In this document: piece after piece, positions 32,771 through 41,408 of the stretch
How the letters are laid out: every line of letters starts with the position of its first letter
Numbering within the stretch: position 1 is the stretch's first letter
Origin: Cypionkella sp.
GTDB taxonomy: Bacteria > Pseudomonadota > Alphaproteobacteria > Rhodobacterales > Rhodobacteraceae
NCBI GenBank assembly: GCA_023255415.1
Contig: JALRIN010000003.1
Coordinates: 51,155 to 112,038 of the forward strand
Direction: 5' to 3'
Length of the DNA stretch: 60,884 nucleotides
The notes under the pieces: model-generated
Databases searched by the model: none
What the model saw: the letters and a program-made list of their open reading frames with translations, nothing else
What the model was told of the DNA's origin: nothing
Position numbers and translations under genes: made by a program

Positions 32771-32792
32771 CTTTGTTAAAAGGGCTGGCAGG

Positions 32793-33968
32793 ATGACAAA
32801 AGACTGGAAAACGCGCACCAAGCTTGTGCACGAGGGCTCGCGCCGCAGCCAATATGGCGAGATGGCCGAGGCGATCTTTTTGACCCAGGGCTTTGCCTAT
32901 CCCACCGCTGAATCCGCCGAATCGCGTTTTGTGCAGGCGGGTGAGGATGAGTTCATCTATGCCCGCTATGGCAATCCGACCACCCGCATGTTCGAAGACC
33001 GCATTGCCGCGCTCGAGGGCTGCGAAGATGCCTTTGCCACGGCATCAGGCATGGCGGCGGTCAATGGCGCGCTGACGTCGATGTTGCGGGCGGGCGATCA
33101 TGTGGTGTCGTCACGGGCGCTGTTTGGCTCGTGTCTTTATATCCTTGAAGAGGTGCTGACCCGTTACGGCGTCAATGTCACTTTCGTCGATGGTGCCGAT
33201 CTTGACCAATGGCGCGCCGCGATTACCCCGGCAACCAAGGCGGTATTTTTTGAATCGATGTCGAACCCGACGTTGCAACTGGTGGATATCAAATCGGTGG
33301 CCGAGATTGCCCATGCAAATGGTGCGCTGGTTGTGGTGGATAACGTCTTTGCCACCCCGATCTTTTCGCGTGCGGTCGAGCAGGGCGCGGATGTCATCGT
33401 CTATTCCACCACCAAACATGTCGACGGGCAGGGTCGTGCGCTGGGCGGGGTGATCTGTGGCACCAAGAACTTTGTGCGTAAGGTGGCCGAACCTTATTTA
33501 AAGCACACCGGCGCTGCGATGAGCCCCTTTACCGCTTGGATCATGCTGAACGGCATGGCGACGCTGGATCTGCGCTGCCGTGCGATGGCCGAGTCTGCGC
33601 TGAAAATCGCCCAGGCGCTGGAGCAAAATCCCGCCGTGTCCAAGGTGATCTACCCCGGCCTTGCCTCGCATCCGCAGCACGCTCTGGCGATGGCGCAGAT
33701 GGGGTCGGGCGGCACTTTGGTGGCCTTTGAGATCAAGGGCGGCAAAGAGGCTGCGTTCAAATTCTGCAACGCATTGGACATCATCAAGATTTCGAACAAT
33801 CTGGGCGATGCCAAAACCATTGCCACCCATCCCGCCACCACCACGCATCAGCGCCTGCCGCAGCCGCAAAAAGACGCGCTGGGCATCACCGGCGGGCTGA
33901 TCCGGCTTTCGGTTGGCCTGGAAGATCCAGGCGATTTGATTGCAGAGCTGACCGCCGCTTTGGCATGA
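32793..33968 (+). CDS. metZ: O-succinylhomoserine sulfhydrylase MetZ
   Basis: PLP enzyme that makes homocysteine from O-succinylhomoserine and sulfide in methionine synthesis. The 391 residues show the Cys/Met-metabolism family signature with the PLP lysine in STTKHVDGQGRALGG, the tyrosine motif YARYGNPTTRMFEDR, ASGMAAVNGALTSMLRAGD, and a late ATTTHQRL. The sequence near the lysine and the alphaproteobacterial SAM-II switch favour MetZ over a cystathionine enzyme. ATG 32793 follows GGCAGG. It is controlled by the riboswitch upstream. Its stop overlaps the GNAT start (ATGA). Confidence 0.93.
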   Translation: MTKDWKTRTKLVHEGSRRSQYGEMAEAIFLTQGFAYPTAESAESRFVQAGEDEFIYARYGNPTTRMFEDRIAALEGCEDAFATASGMAAVNGALTSMLRAGDHVVSSRALFGSCLYILEEVLTRYGVNVTFVDGADLDQWRAAITPATKAVFFESMSNPTLQLVDIKSVAEIAHANGALVVVDNVFATPIFSRAVEQGADVIVYSTTKHVDGQGRALGGVICGTKNFVRKVAEPYLKHTGAAMSPFTAWIMLNGMATLDLRCRAMAESALKIAQALEQNPAVSKVIYPGLASHPQHALAMAQMGSGGTLVAFEIKGGKEAAFKFCNALDIIKISNNLGDAKTIATHPATTTHQRLPQPQKDALGITGGLIRLSVGLEDPGDLIAELTAALA

Positions 33969-34429
33969 TCGTCAGGCCCTATCAACCAGAAGATACCGAT
34001 GCGCTGGCGCAGATCTTTTACGATGCGGTTCGCATTGGGGCCGCGCCCTATTATACCACAGCGCAGTTGCAGGCTTGGGCGCCTCAGCGCCCATCGGCGG
34101 CGGTTTGGGCGGCACGGCTGACAGGGCTGACCTGCTTTGTCGCTTGTGATCCGCAGCCCTTGGGCTTTATGGCTTTGCGGGCTGATGGCTATCTGGATCT
34201 GGCCTTTATCGCCCCCGTGCAGCAGCGTCGCGGTGCGGCAAGCCTGCTGCATCAAGCCGTGCTGACCCATGCGCAGGGCTTGGGGCTTAGCCAGCTGACC
34301 AACGAATCAAGCCTTGCTGCGCATGGGTTTTTTTCGGGGCAGGGCTGGCAAACCCTTGCGCGCCAAAGCGTGCAGTGCCATGGGCAAGCGATTGATAATT
34401 TTCGGATGCAGCTGGAAATTCACAGATAA
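33965..34429 (+). CDS. GNAT-family N-acetyltransferase
   Basis: 154 residues. The N-terminal helix IVRPYQPEDTDALAQIFYDA and the motif LDLAFIAPVQQRRGAASLLH (acetyl-CoA binding) are GNAT-type, with a closing VQCHGQAIDNFRM. The substrate is unknown. The ATG overlaps the metZ stop by four bases, so it is probably also under the riboswitch. Its pairing with metZ suggests, but does not show, a sulphur-metabolite link. Confidence 0.85.
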   Translation: MIVRPYQPEDTDALAQIFYDAVRIGAAPYYTTAQLQAWAPQRPSAAVWAARLTGLTCFVACDPQPLGFMALRADGYLDLAFIAPVQQRRGAASLLHQAVLTHAQGLGLSQLTNESSLAAHGFFSGQGWQTLARQSVQCHGQAIDNFRMQLEIHR

Positions 34430-34483
34430 ATTCACCCAGCGTTAATCCAATGTCGCCTTTGCCGCGTATCTCTTCGGTAAGGC

Positions 34484-34512
34484 TTGGGTTAGGGGGCTGC
34501 TTCCTCTATATT
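34484..34512 (+). promoter_or_regulatory. Putative sigma-70 promoter of folE2
   Basis: TTGGGT (34484-34489), 17 bases, TATATT (34507-34512), with the folE2 ATG 30 bases beyond. The -10 box is unusually good for this GC-rich region. No Zur-like palindrome was identified with confidence. Confidence 0.55.
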
Positions 34513-34541
34513 GAAGGTCTGCAACCTTTGGGGGCGCTGCC

Positions 34542-35630
34542 ATGAACATTCATATGACGGATCGCGATTACAAACCCGGTCGGGAAGAAGCAGAGGCGGC
34601 TTTGGCCACCCTGCGGCTTTGGGCCGCGCGCGCTTCTGATGCCGAGATTGTGGCGCTGGCGCCCGAAGCCGGGGCTTTGGTGGGTGGCGGCTATCCAGTG
34701 ATGTCGCGCGAATATCCCAGCGATTTTATCGCTGATGACGATTACAAAGACAGCATGCCCGATCTGCAAAACGGCCCTGCAAGCCTGATCGTCGGCGCCA
34801 AGCAAACCATCCAGCACGTTGGCATTTCAAACTTTCGCCTGCCGATCAACTATCGCACCCGCGACAATGGCCCGCTGACGCTGGAAACCTCGGTCACAGG
34901 CACCGTAAGCCTTGAAGCCGAGAAAAAAGGCATCAACATGAGCCGGATCATGCGATCGTTTTATGCGCATGCGGAACGTGATTTCTCGTTTGGCGTGATC
35001 GAGCATGCGCTGGAAGATTACCTGACCAATCTTGGGTCTTTTGACGCCCGCATCCAGATGCGCTTTTCCTTTCCGATGAAGGTAGGTTCGCTGCGTTCGG
35101 GTCTGTCGGGCTGGCAGTATTACGACATCGCTTTGGAATTGGTCGATGTGGCGGGCCTGCGCACGCGGATCATGCACCTTGATTTCGTCTATTCATCGAC
35201 CTGCCCGTGCTCGCTCGAGCTGTCCGAACACGCGCGCCAAACCCGTGGGCAAATGGCGACGCCGCATTCGCAACGCTCAGTGGCGCGGATTTCGGTGCAG
35301 GTGCAGGGCGACACCTGCCTATGGTTTGAAGACCTGATTGAACTGGCGCGCTCTGCCGTGCCGACCGAAACCCAAGTCATGGTGAAACGCGAAGACGAGC
35401 AGGCCTTTGCCGAGTTGAACGCCGCCAATCCGATCTTTGTCGAAGATGCTGCGCGCAGTTTCTGTGCGGCCTTGCAATCCGATCCTCGCATTGGTGATTT
35501 TCGGGTTGTGGCCAGCCACCAAGAAAGCCTGCACAGCCATGACGCGGTGTCGGTGCTGACGGTTGGCGAAACCTTTGCGGCGACCTCGTTGGACCCCAAA
35601 CTTTTCGCCAGCCTTTATCACGTTGGCTGA
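34542..35630 (+). CDS. folE2: GTP cyclohydrolase FolE2 (type IB)
   Basis: Converts GTP to 7,8-dihydroneopterin triphosphate, the first step of folate synthesis, and can work with metals other than zinc (known for the family). The 362 residues show the family motifs QHVGISNFRLPINYRT, the cysteine loop FVYSSTCPCSLELSEHARQ and HSQRSVARISVQV, and a late ASHQESLHSHDAVSV. Length is typical. The partner folate genes folB and folP lie 9 kb downstream. In some bacteria FolE2 is induced by zinc shortage; no such operator is visible here. Confidence 0.96.
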   Translation: MNIHMTDRDYKPGREEAEAALATLRLWAARASDAEIVALAPEAGALVGGGYPVMSREYPSDFIADDDYKDSMPDLQNGPASLIVGAKQTIQHVGISNFRLPINYRTRDNGPLTLETSVTGTVSLEAEKKGINMSRIMRSFYAHAERDFSFGVIEHALEDYLTNLGSFDARIQMRFSFPMKVGSLRSGLSGWQYYDIALELVDVAGLRTRIMHLDFVYSSTCPCSLELSEHARQTRGQMATPHSQRSVARISVQVQGDTCLWFEDLIELARSAVPTETQVMVKREDEQAFAELNAANPIFVEDAARSFCAALQSDPRIGDFRVVASHQESLHSHDAVSVLTVGETFAATSLDPKLFASLYHVG

Positions 35631-35632
35631 AA

Positions 35633-35661
35633 GATCAGGGCGGGGTTATCCCCGCCCGATC
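35633..35661. terminator. Hairpin between convergent genes, probable bidirectional terminator
   Basis: GATC, then GGGCGGGG (35638-35645), loop TTAT, CCCCGCCC (35650-35657), GATC: an 8-pair GC stem extended by a GATC pair. It lies three bases after the folE2 stop and seven bases from the stop of the convergent gene. There is no clear U-run on either side. Confidence 0.65.
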
Positions 35662-35667
35662 AAGGCT

Positions 35668-37410
35668 TTAGTCCCAACAAGACACCAGCACCGTCATGCC
35701 CATGCCCGCAGCAGACAAAGCGTCTGGCGTGGCAATCTCGGTGACTTCGCTCATCTGCGCTGAAATCCCTGCCGCCAGCAGGGCCTGCGCGATCGCGGGG
35801 GCTTGCACGGCAAAGGCCACGCCTTCGGGCAAGACCTTGGCACCGGTTTTCACCCCCGCCAAAACCATGCCGATCACCGACCCTGTCGCATCCAGCACCG
35901 GCCCGCCCGCATCGCCCGGCAGCAAGGGCAGGCTTAGGCGCGCGACACCGGCCTCGCCATTCAGCCCCACGGTTTCGGCCAAACTGCCCAGCGTCAGAAC
36001 CGGTGCTGGCAGCTTGCCTTCATAGGAATAACCCGCGACGGAAATCTGCGCGCCTGCGCGGGATGGTCCCGCTTGCAGGCGGGCAAATACCTCGGGGGCC
36101 AGCGTCTGTTTGGGGCGCAGGATCGCCAAGCCCGAACTTGCATCTTGCGCCAGAACATCAGCCTCGGTGTCGGTGTCAATCGTCACCCGCGCGCATTGCG
36201 CCACGGCTTCAATGGTTGTCACCACATCGCCCTTGGCGTCGACATAAAACCCCGAGCGTGACAGCCTTGGCATCTTGACCTCTAGCCCCGACAGCAGGCC
36301 GGCGCGCGCGGTATCGTCCAAGGGCACAAGGCCGGGGTCCAGCGCCTTGGTGCCGGTCGAGGCAAAGCTGGACTGCATCAGCGGCAAAATCCGCGCCATC
36401 CGCGCCGCATCTTCCGGTTTCCAGACCACCAAATAGCCCTTGACCGTGCCGTCTTTCAGCTCGGCATAGGCATAGCTTTCCACCTTATCCGAGGCGGCGT
36501 TGATGCTGAAGCTGCGCTCGCCCCGGCTGCGCGCGCCCTCTGCTGGCACCACTTCCAGCGTTTGCAGCACATCGTAAAGCCCGAATAAACTGGCCTTATC
36601 GCCGGGTTCCGAGATCAGGATCACCCGCAGATCAGATCCGTTTTTGGCGCTGAAATGCACGAAGGGGGGCTCGTAGTGGTCAAATTCCAGCATCGCCATC
36701 GGCAGCGTCATCTCGATGCCTGCCTCTGGTTCGGCCAAGCGTTCAAAGCCAAACTCGGCCAGATCGGCCTGATGATTAGAGGTCAGAATGCCGCGCTGAT
36801 CGGTGCTAAGAACACCGGTCGGCTCGAAGCCCGCAGCGGTTTGCCATGCCACAATCGAGGCCCGCGTGCCCTTGCCAAATGATCCGTCGATCTTGCCGGC
36901 ATAGACGCCATACCAGGCCAGCGCCTCTTGCAGCGCCATGCGCTCGTCGCGGGTCAAACCGGCCTCTGCCGCGCGCGCCTGGGCAAGGGTTTCTACCACA
37001 ACCTCGACCTCTGCCTCGGGCAGGGCTTGGGGTGCTGCTGCCACGTCTGGTGGTTCTGGCGTTGTCTCTAGAAGCATGCTGGCTTGTCCGATCGGCCAGA
37101 ACTGCAATTTATGAAGACGGCCGTCTGTTATGTAACTGTCGCGCGGGATTAAACCCTGCCGCTTTAGGTCCGACAGCCTGCCCGCAGCCTCGGCAGCGGC
37201 ATAGGGCCCCAAGGTCACCGCATACCATCCGGTTGCGATCTGAAATCCGGCCACATCGGGCAGGGCTGCGGCAAAAGCGCTTGCCCGATCTTGCGCATCA
37301 CGCAGGGTCGGCAGGGCTTCGATCTGCACCCAGGCCTGTTGCTGGGCCGATGCAGGGGCAAGTCCAGACAAAAGGGTCAAAACCACAAAGCTTAAAACGC
37401 GAAATATCAT
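35668..37410 (-). CDS. Secreted SPOR / peptidoglycan-binding / trypsin-fold pseudo-protease
   Basis: 580 residues. A signal peptide (MIFRVLSFVVLTLLSGLAPA) is followed by an SPOR-like region (about 25-90: WVQIEALPTLRDAQDRASAF), a peptidoglycan-binding domain 1 (about 160-215: YGVYAGKIDGSFGKGTRASI) and a C-terminal trypsin-like region (about 385-575). All three catalytic positions appear lost: TTIEAV (about 398-403) where the family has TNAHVV, SSGLAIL where it has NDLALL, and GDAGGPVLD where it has GNSGGPVLD. The protein is read as a cell-wall-binding pseudo-protease. The start is ATG 37410 because the signal peptide begins there; ATG 37422 and 37425 are possible. Confidence 0.8.
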   Translation of the reverse strand: MIFRVLSFVVLTLLSGLAPASAQQQAWVQIEALPTLRDAQDRASAFAAALPDVAGFQIATGWYAVTLGPYAAAEAAGRLSDLKRQGLIPRDSYITDGRLHKLQFWPIGQASMLLETTPEPPDVAAAPQALPEAEVEVVVETLAQARAAEAGLTRDERMALQEALAWYGVYAGKIDGSFGKGTRASIVAWQTAAGFEPTGVLSTDQRGILTSNHQADLAEFGFERLAEPEAGIEMTLPMAMLEFDHYEPPFVHFSAKNGSDLRVILISEPGDKASLFGLYDVLQTLEVVPAEGARSRGERSFSINAASDKVESYAYAELKDGTVKGYLVVWKPEDAARMARILPLMQSSFASTGTKALDPGLVPLDDTARAGLLSGLEVKMPRLSRSGFYVDAKGDVVTTIEAVAQCARVTIDTDTEADVLAQDASSGLAILRPKQTLAPEVFARLQAGPSRAGAQISVAGYSYEGKLPAPVLTLGSLAETVGLNGEAGVARLSLPLLPGDAGGPVLDATGSVIGMVLAGVKTGAKVLPEGVAFAVQAPAIAQALLAAGISAQMSEVTEIATPDALSAAGMGMTVLVSCWD

Positions 37411-37568
37411 AAAATCGTCCATCATTTTTTTGGCAGCAAAGCAGCTCTGCGGCAAACCTAACCAAAGCCACGCAAAGTTGCACCCGCTTTTCGTGCGCAA
37501 GGCCCTGCGCCGCATTGACCCTTGGCTCTGTCTTGCCTATGGAAAGGCTGCATTTCAAGAGGTCTGGT

Positions 37569-38507
37569 ATGGCGCACGCATCCAAAGCACCACAAAGCTT
37601 TCAGGAAATTATCCTGCGGTTGCAAAACTATTGGGCCGATAAGGGCTGCGCGATTTTGCAACCCTATGACATGGAGGTCGGTGCAGGCACCTTTCACCCC
37701 GCGACCACGCTGCGCAGCTTGGGCTCCAAGCCTTGGGCTGCGGCCTATGTGCAACCCTCGCGCCGCCCCACCGATGGCCGCTACGGTGAAAACCCCAACC
37801 GTTTGCAGCATTATTATCAGTATCAGGTCATCATCAAACCTTCGCCGCCCGATATGCAAGACCTCTATTTGGGCTCGCTCGCCGCCATTGGTATTGACGC
37901 CAGCCTGCATGACATCCGCTTTGTTGAAGATGACTGGGAAAGCCCAACGCTGGGCGCTTGGGGCTTGGGCTGGGAGGTTTGGTGCGACGGCATGGAAGTG
38001 TCGCAGTTTACCTATTTCCAACAAGTCGGCGGCCATGATTGCCACCCGGTTTCGGGCGAGCTGACCTATGGGCTGGAACGGCTTGCGATGTATGTTTTGG
38101 GCGTGGATCATGTGATGGACATGCCCTTTAACAACCCACAGTCGCCAATCGCGCTGACCTATGGCGATATTTTCCGTCAGACCGAAGAAGAATATTCGCG
38201 CCACAACTTTGACGGCGCTGACACCGCCCAGCTGTTGCGCCATTTCCAGGATGCCGAGGCCGAATGCCAACGCCTGCTGGATTTCCCGCCGCTGGACCCA
38301 AAGACCGGCAAAACCATCATCATGGCGCATCCTGCCTATGACCAAACCATCAAGGCCAGCCATCTGTTCAACCTGCTTGACGCGCGCGGCGTGATTTCTG
38401 TCACCGAACGCCAAGCCTATATTGGCCGCGTGCGCGCATTGGCCAAGAAATGCGCCGATGCCTTCCGGCTGACCGAAGCTGGCCGCGATGCCGAGGTGGC
38501 TCTGTGA
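37569..38507 (+). CDS. glyQ: Glycyl-tRNA synthetase alpha subunit
   Basis: Catalytic subunit of the bacterial alpha2beta2 glycyl-tRNA synthetase; activates glycine and charges tRNA-Gly. The 312 residues show the class II core: SFQEIILRLQNYWADKGCAI, MEVGAGTFHPATTLRSLG, YVQPSRRPTDGRYGENPNRL, the long WCDGMEVSQFTYFQQVGG and ELTYGLERLAMYVLGVDHVM. ATG 37569 begins the homologous region; AGAGG precedes it. The gene diverges from the pseudo-protease. The small membrane protein gene and glyS follow with overlapping or adjoining codons. Confidence 0.97.
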   Translation: MAHASKAPQSFQEIILRLQNYWADKGCAILQPYDMEVGAGTFHPATTLRSLGSKPWAAAYVQPSRRPTDGRYGENPNRLQHYYQYQVIIKPSPPDMQDLYLGSLAAIGIDASLHDIRFVEDDWESPTLGAWGLGWEVWCDGMEVSQFTYFQQVGGHDCHPVSGELTYGLERLAMYVLGVDHVMDMPFNNPQSPIALTYGDIFRQTEEEYSRHNFDGADTAQLLRHFQDAEAECQRLLDFPPLDPKTGKTIIMAHPAYDQTIKASHLFNLLDARGVISVTERQAYIGRVRALAKKCADAFRLTEAGRDAEVAL

Positions 38508-38980
38508 ATGGCAAGCTTGTCGCGGGGTTTATCGTGATCGTCGGGGCCGTCGCAGGTGTGGCGATGTATTACCTGCAAGAATACGCCTATTATACCAAGG
38601 CCGTGTTCAAACCGGGTGCCGAAATCGCGCTGACCCTGATCACCTCGGGCCAGCCCGAACCGATCTTGGCCGAGGGTATCGAGGGCATCGACGCCGACAG
38701 CTCGCCGCTGCGGTTTCGCGCCTGTTTCCATACCCCGATGACCCAAGCCATGCTAAGCGAGACCTATCAGGCCTATCAAGGCGCTGTGCCGCTGATCGCG
38801 CCCTCGTGGTTTGACTGCTTTGACGCTGCCAAAATCGGCGCTGCGCTGGAAAATGGCGAAGCCCTCGCCTTTTTGTCGCAATCCAACATCGCCCCTTCTG
38901 TTGACCGCGTTGTCGCCGTCTTTCCCGATGGCCGCGCCTATGCATGGCACCAAATTCACCCCGGAGCCGAGGTTCAATAA
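38504..38980 (+). CDS. Membrane-anchored protein between glyQ and glyS
   Basis: 158 residues with one N-terminal membrane segment (LVAGFIVIVGAVAGVAMYYL) and a soluble part with SSPLRFRACFHTPMTQAML and PLIAPSWFDCFDAAKIGAAL, which includes two cysteines that could pair. It starts at GTG 38504, overlapping the glyQ stop by four bases, and ends right before the glyS ATG. The position between glyQ and glyS is typical of Rhodobacteraceae; I recall these proteins as DUF6446, but cannot confirm that here. The function is unknown. Confidence 0.85.
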   Translation: MNGKLVAGFIVIVGAVAGVAMYYLQEYAYYTKAVFKPGAEIALTLITSGQPEPILAEGIEGIDADSSPLRFRACFHTPMTQAMLSETYQAYQGAVPLIAPSWFDCFDAAKIGAALENGEALAFLSQSNIAPSVDRVVAVFPDGRAYAWHQIHPGAEVQ

Positions 38981-41236
38981 ATGTCCGACCTGCTGATCGA
39001 ACTCTTCTCCGAAGAAATCCCCGCCCGCATGCAGCTGCGCGCGCGCGAAGACCTGAAATCCTTGATCACCAATGGCTTGGTCGAGGCGGGTCTGACCTAT
39101 GCTTCGGCCGGGGCCTTCTCGACCCCGCGCCGCCTTACCCTGTCGATCGAAGGCCTAAGCCAGCACTCGACCCCCACGCGCGAAGAGCGTAAAGGCCCAA
39201 GCGCCAGCGCCCCAGCGGCGGCCATCGACGGCTTTTTGCGCGCCACTGGCCTGACGTTTGATCAGCTGGAACGCCGCGCTGACAAAAAGGGCGAGACGCT
39301 TTACGCCGTGATCGAAAAGCCCGGCCGCGCCGCCCCCCAGATCATTGCCGAGGTGCTAGAGCGCACAATCCGCAGCTTTCCTTGGCCGAAATCCATGCGC
39401 TGGGGCACAGGCACGTTGCGTTGGGTCCGTCCTCTGCATTCGATCCTTTGCATCCTGTCAGATGAGGGCGGCAGCGAAATCGTGCCGCTGACGCTTGACG
39501 GTCTGCAGGCCAGCAATACCACCGCAGGCCACCGCTTTTTGGCACCAAACCGCTTTTCCGTCACCAGTTTTGACGACTACGCCAGCAAACTCAAACGCGC
39601 CCATGTCGTGCTTGACAGTGCCGAGCGCGAGGCCGCCATCCTGCAAGGCGCGCAGAACCTTGCCTTCGCCGCGGGCATGGAGCTGGTCGCCGATGACAAA
39701 TTGCTGACCGAAGTCGCAGGCCTTGTCGAATGGCCAGTGCCGCTGATGGGCCGCATCGACGACGCCTTTTTGGCGCTGCCGCCCGAGGTGCTGCAAACCT
39801 CGATGCGCGAACATCAAAAGTTCTTCTCGACGCGCAACCCCAAAACCGGCCGCATCGAAGGCTTTGTCACCGTCGCCAATACCGAACCCGCCGACCATGG
39901 GCTGACCATCCTTGCGGGCAACCAAAAGGTGCTGTCGGCGCGGCTGTCAGATGCGAAATTCTTCTGGGAAAACGATCTGCGGGTCGCCAAAACCGGCATG
40001 ACCGAATGGCTCGATGGGTTGAAATCCGTCACCTTCCACAACAAACTGGGCAGCCAGTCCGACCGCATCGCCCGCATCGCCGCCCTTGCGCGCGAAATCG
40101 CCCCACTTGTGGGCGCGGATGCTGACCTCGCCGAACAGGCGGCACGGCTTGCTAAGGCTGACCTGCGCTCGGCCATGGTCGGTGAATTCCCCGAACTTCA
40201 GGGCCTGATGGGCATGTATTACGCCCGCGAGGCTGGCCTGCCCGAAGCCGTGGCGCTGGCCGCCCGCGACCACTACTCCCCCCTCGGCCCCACCGACAGC
40301 GTGCCAACCGATCCGGTTTCCGTCGCCGTGGCGCTGGCCGATAAACTCGACACCCTCACCGGCTTCTGGGCCATTGATGAGAAACCCACCGGCAGCAAAG
40401 ACCCCTTCGCCCTGCGCCGCGCCGCACTGGGGGTTATTCGGTTGATTTTGGGGAATGGGGTGCGAGCAACATTGGAAGATGTTCTTGGGAAAGCCTACAT
40501 TGCGAATTTTAGACATCTAAAATGGGACAAACGAATCTTTTCTCAATCCGAGTTGGACGTCTACGCAAATACATTTGCCGAGCGTTTGGGCATAAGCCTT
40601 GAGCTTGCCAAAGAGCAAATCGAAGACCTTGAGGGCGATAACTCTGAAGCGGAGATCGCGCGTGATACTCTGTTTGCTGAGCAAGACGCTCAAAAAGATA
40701 CACGAAATATTGCCGACCTCCTCGCCTTCTTCCACGACCGCCTGAAAGTCTTCCTGAAAGATCAAGGCATCCGCCACGACGTCATCGACGCCTGCCTTGC
40801 CATGCCCGGCAATGACGACCTCACCCTCTTGGTCAAACGCGCCGAGGCCCTCGCCGCCTTCCTGAAAACCGAAGACGGCCCGAACCTGCTGCAGGGCTTC
40901 AAACGCGCCAACACCATCCTGAGCCAAGCCGAGGCGAAAGACGGCGTCGAATATTCCTTCGGCGCCGACCTGAAATTCGCCGACTCCGATGCAGAGCGCG
41001 CGCTTTTCACCGCCCTCGATGCCGCCGAAGCCGCCATCACCCCCGCGATGAAATCCGAAGATTTCGCCACCGCAATGGAGGCTATGGCCAAACTCCGCGC
41101 CCCCATCGACGCTTTCTTCACCGCCGTTCAGGTCAATTCTGAAAACGAGATCATCCGTCGCAACCGCCTGAACCTGCTGCACCGCATCCGCGCCATCTGC
41201 TCGGGCGTCGCCGATCTCACCAAACTCGACGGCTAG
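38981..41236 (+). CDS. glyS: Glycyl-tRNA synthetase beta subunit, with low-GC insertion
   Basis: The tRNA-binding and editing-like subunit of glycyl-tRNA synthetase. 751 residues, longer than the usual 690. Typical stretches are LLIELFSEEIPARMQLRARE at the start, MRWGTGTLRWVRPLHSI, LPPEVLQTSMREHQKFFSTR, FWENDLRVAKTGMTEWLDGL, DPFALRRAALGVIRLILGNG and DLLAFFHDRLKVFLKDQGIR. Between the last two (residues about 487-577) the DNA falls to about 46% GC and the protein has about 50-60 residues not expected from the family, in frame. See the separate feature. The gene follows the small membrane protein gene without a gap. Confidence 0.95.
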   Translation: MSDLLIELFSEEIPARMQLRAREDLKSLITNGLVEAGLTYASAGAFSTPRRLTLSIEGLSQHSTPTREERKGPSASAPAAAIDGFLRATGLTFDQLERRADKKGETLYAVIEKPGRAAPQIIAEVLERTIRSFPWPKSMRWGTGTLRWVRPLHSILCILSDEGGSEIVPLTLDGLQASNTTAGHRFLAPNRFSVTSFDDYASKLKRAHVVLDSAEREAAILQGAQNLAFAAGMELVADDKLLTEVAGLVEWPVPLMGRIDDAFLALPPEVLQTSMREHQKFFSTRNPKTGRIEGFVTVANTEPADHGLTILAGNQKVLSARLSDAKFFWENDLRVAKTGMTEWLDGLKSVTFHNKLGSQSDRIARIAALAREIAPLVGADADLAEQAARLAKADLRSAMVGEFPELQGLMGMYYAREAGLPEAVALAARDHYSPLGPTDSVPTDPVSVAVALADKLDTLTGFWAIDEKPTGSKDPFALRRAALGVIRLILGNGVRATLEDVLGKAYIANFRHLKWDKRIFSQSELDVYANTFAERLGISLELAKEQIEDLEGDNSEAEIARDTLFAEQDAQKDTRNIADLLAFFHDRLKVFLKDQGIRHDVIDACLAMPGNDDLTLLVKRAEALAAFLKTEDGPNLLQGFKRANTILSQAEAKDGVEYSFGADLKFADSDAERALFTALDAAEAAITPAMKSEDFATAMEAMAKLRAPIDAFFTAVQVNSENEIIRRNRLNLLHRIRAICSGVADLTKLDG
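40441..40710 (+). other. Low-GC, atypical-codon patch inside glyS
   Basis: GC counted over 40441-40680 is 111/240 (46%), against 43/60 (72%) in the block 40261-40320. Codons such as AAA, ATA, TTA-like AT-rich forms and GAT become common, for example around AATTTTAGACATCTAAAATG at 40505-40524. The reading frame stays open through the patch. The encoded part includes WDKRIFSQSELDVYANTFAE and ISLELAKEQIEDLEGD, a charged helical stretch absent from typical GlyS. Both flanks return to the local C-rich codon style. Confidence 0.75.
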
Positions 41237-41293
41237 GCTTTCATCTTGGCCTAAATATCCCGGGGGGAGGCCAGTTTGGCCCCGCCAAACTGG
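41237..41293 (+). repeat. Dispersed 3' element, copy R8, with trailing hairpin
   Basis: GCTTTCATCTTGGCCTAAAT then ATCCCGGGGGGAGG starts immediately after the glyS stop. A perfect hairpin follows: CCAGTTTGG (41271-41279), loop CCCCG, CCAAACTGG (41285-41293). Confidence 0.88.
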
Positions 41294-41408
41294 CCAGGGG
41301 GCTGGCCCCCCCCGCGCGCTTGGCCCGCGAAAACCCGGCAAAGCCGTCACAAAGCTTGCACCGTATCGCAAGCCGTGTATCCTGCTGGCGCAGAATAAAG
41401 GTGCCGCA

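Noticed and set aside
34430..34541. A Zur operator before folE2
   Set aside because: FolE2 is zinc-regulated in some bacteria, but no convincing palindrome is present; only a sigma-70-like promoter can be supported.
40441..40710. The glyS low-GC patch as an intein or a frameshifted pseudogene
   Set aside because: It is only about 90 codons with no intein splice motifs (no Cys/Ser start and no His-Asn end), and the frame is intact on both sides.
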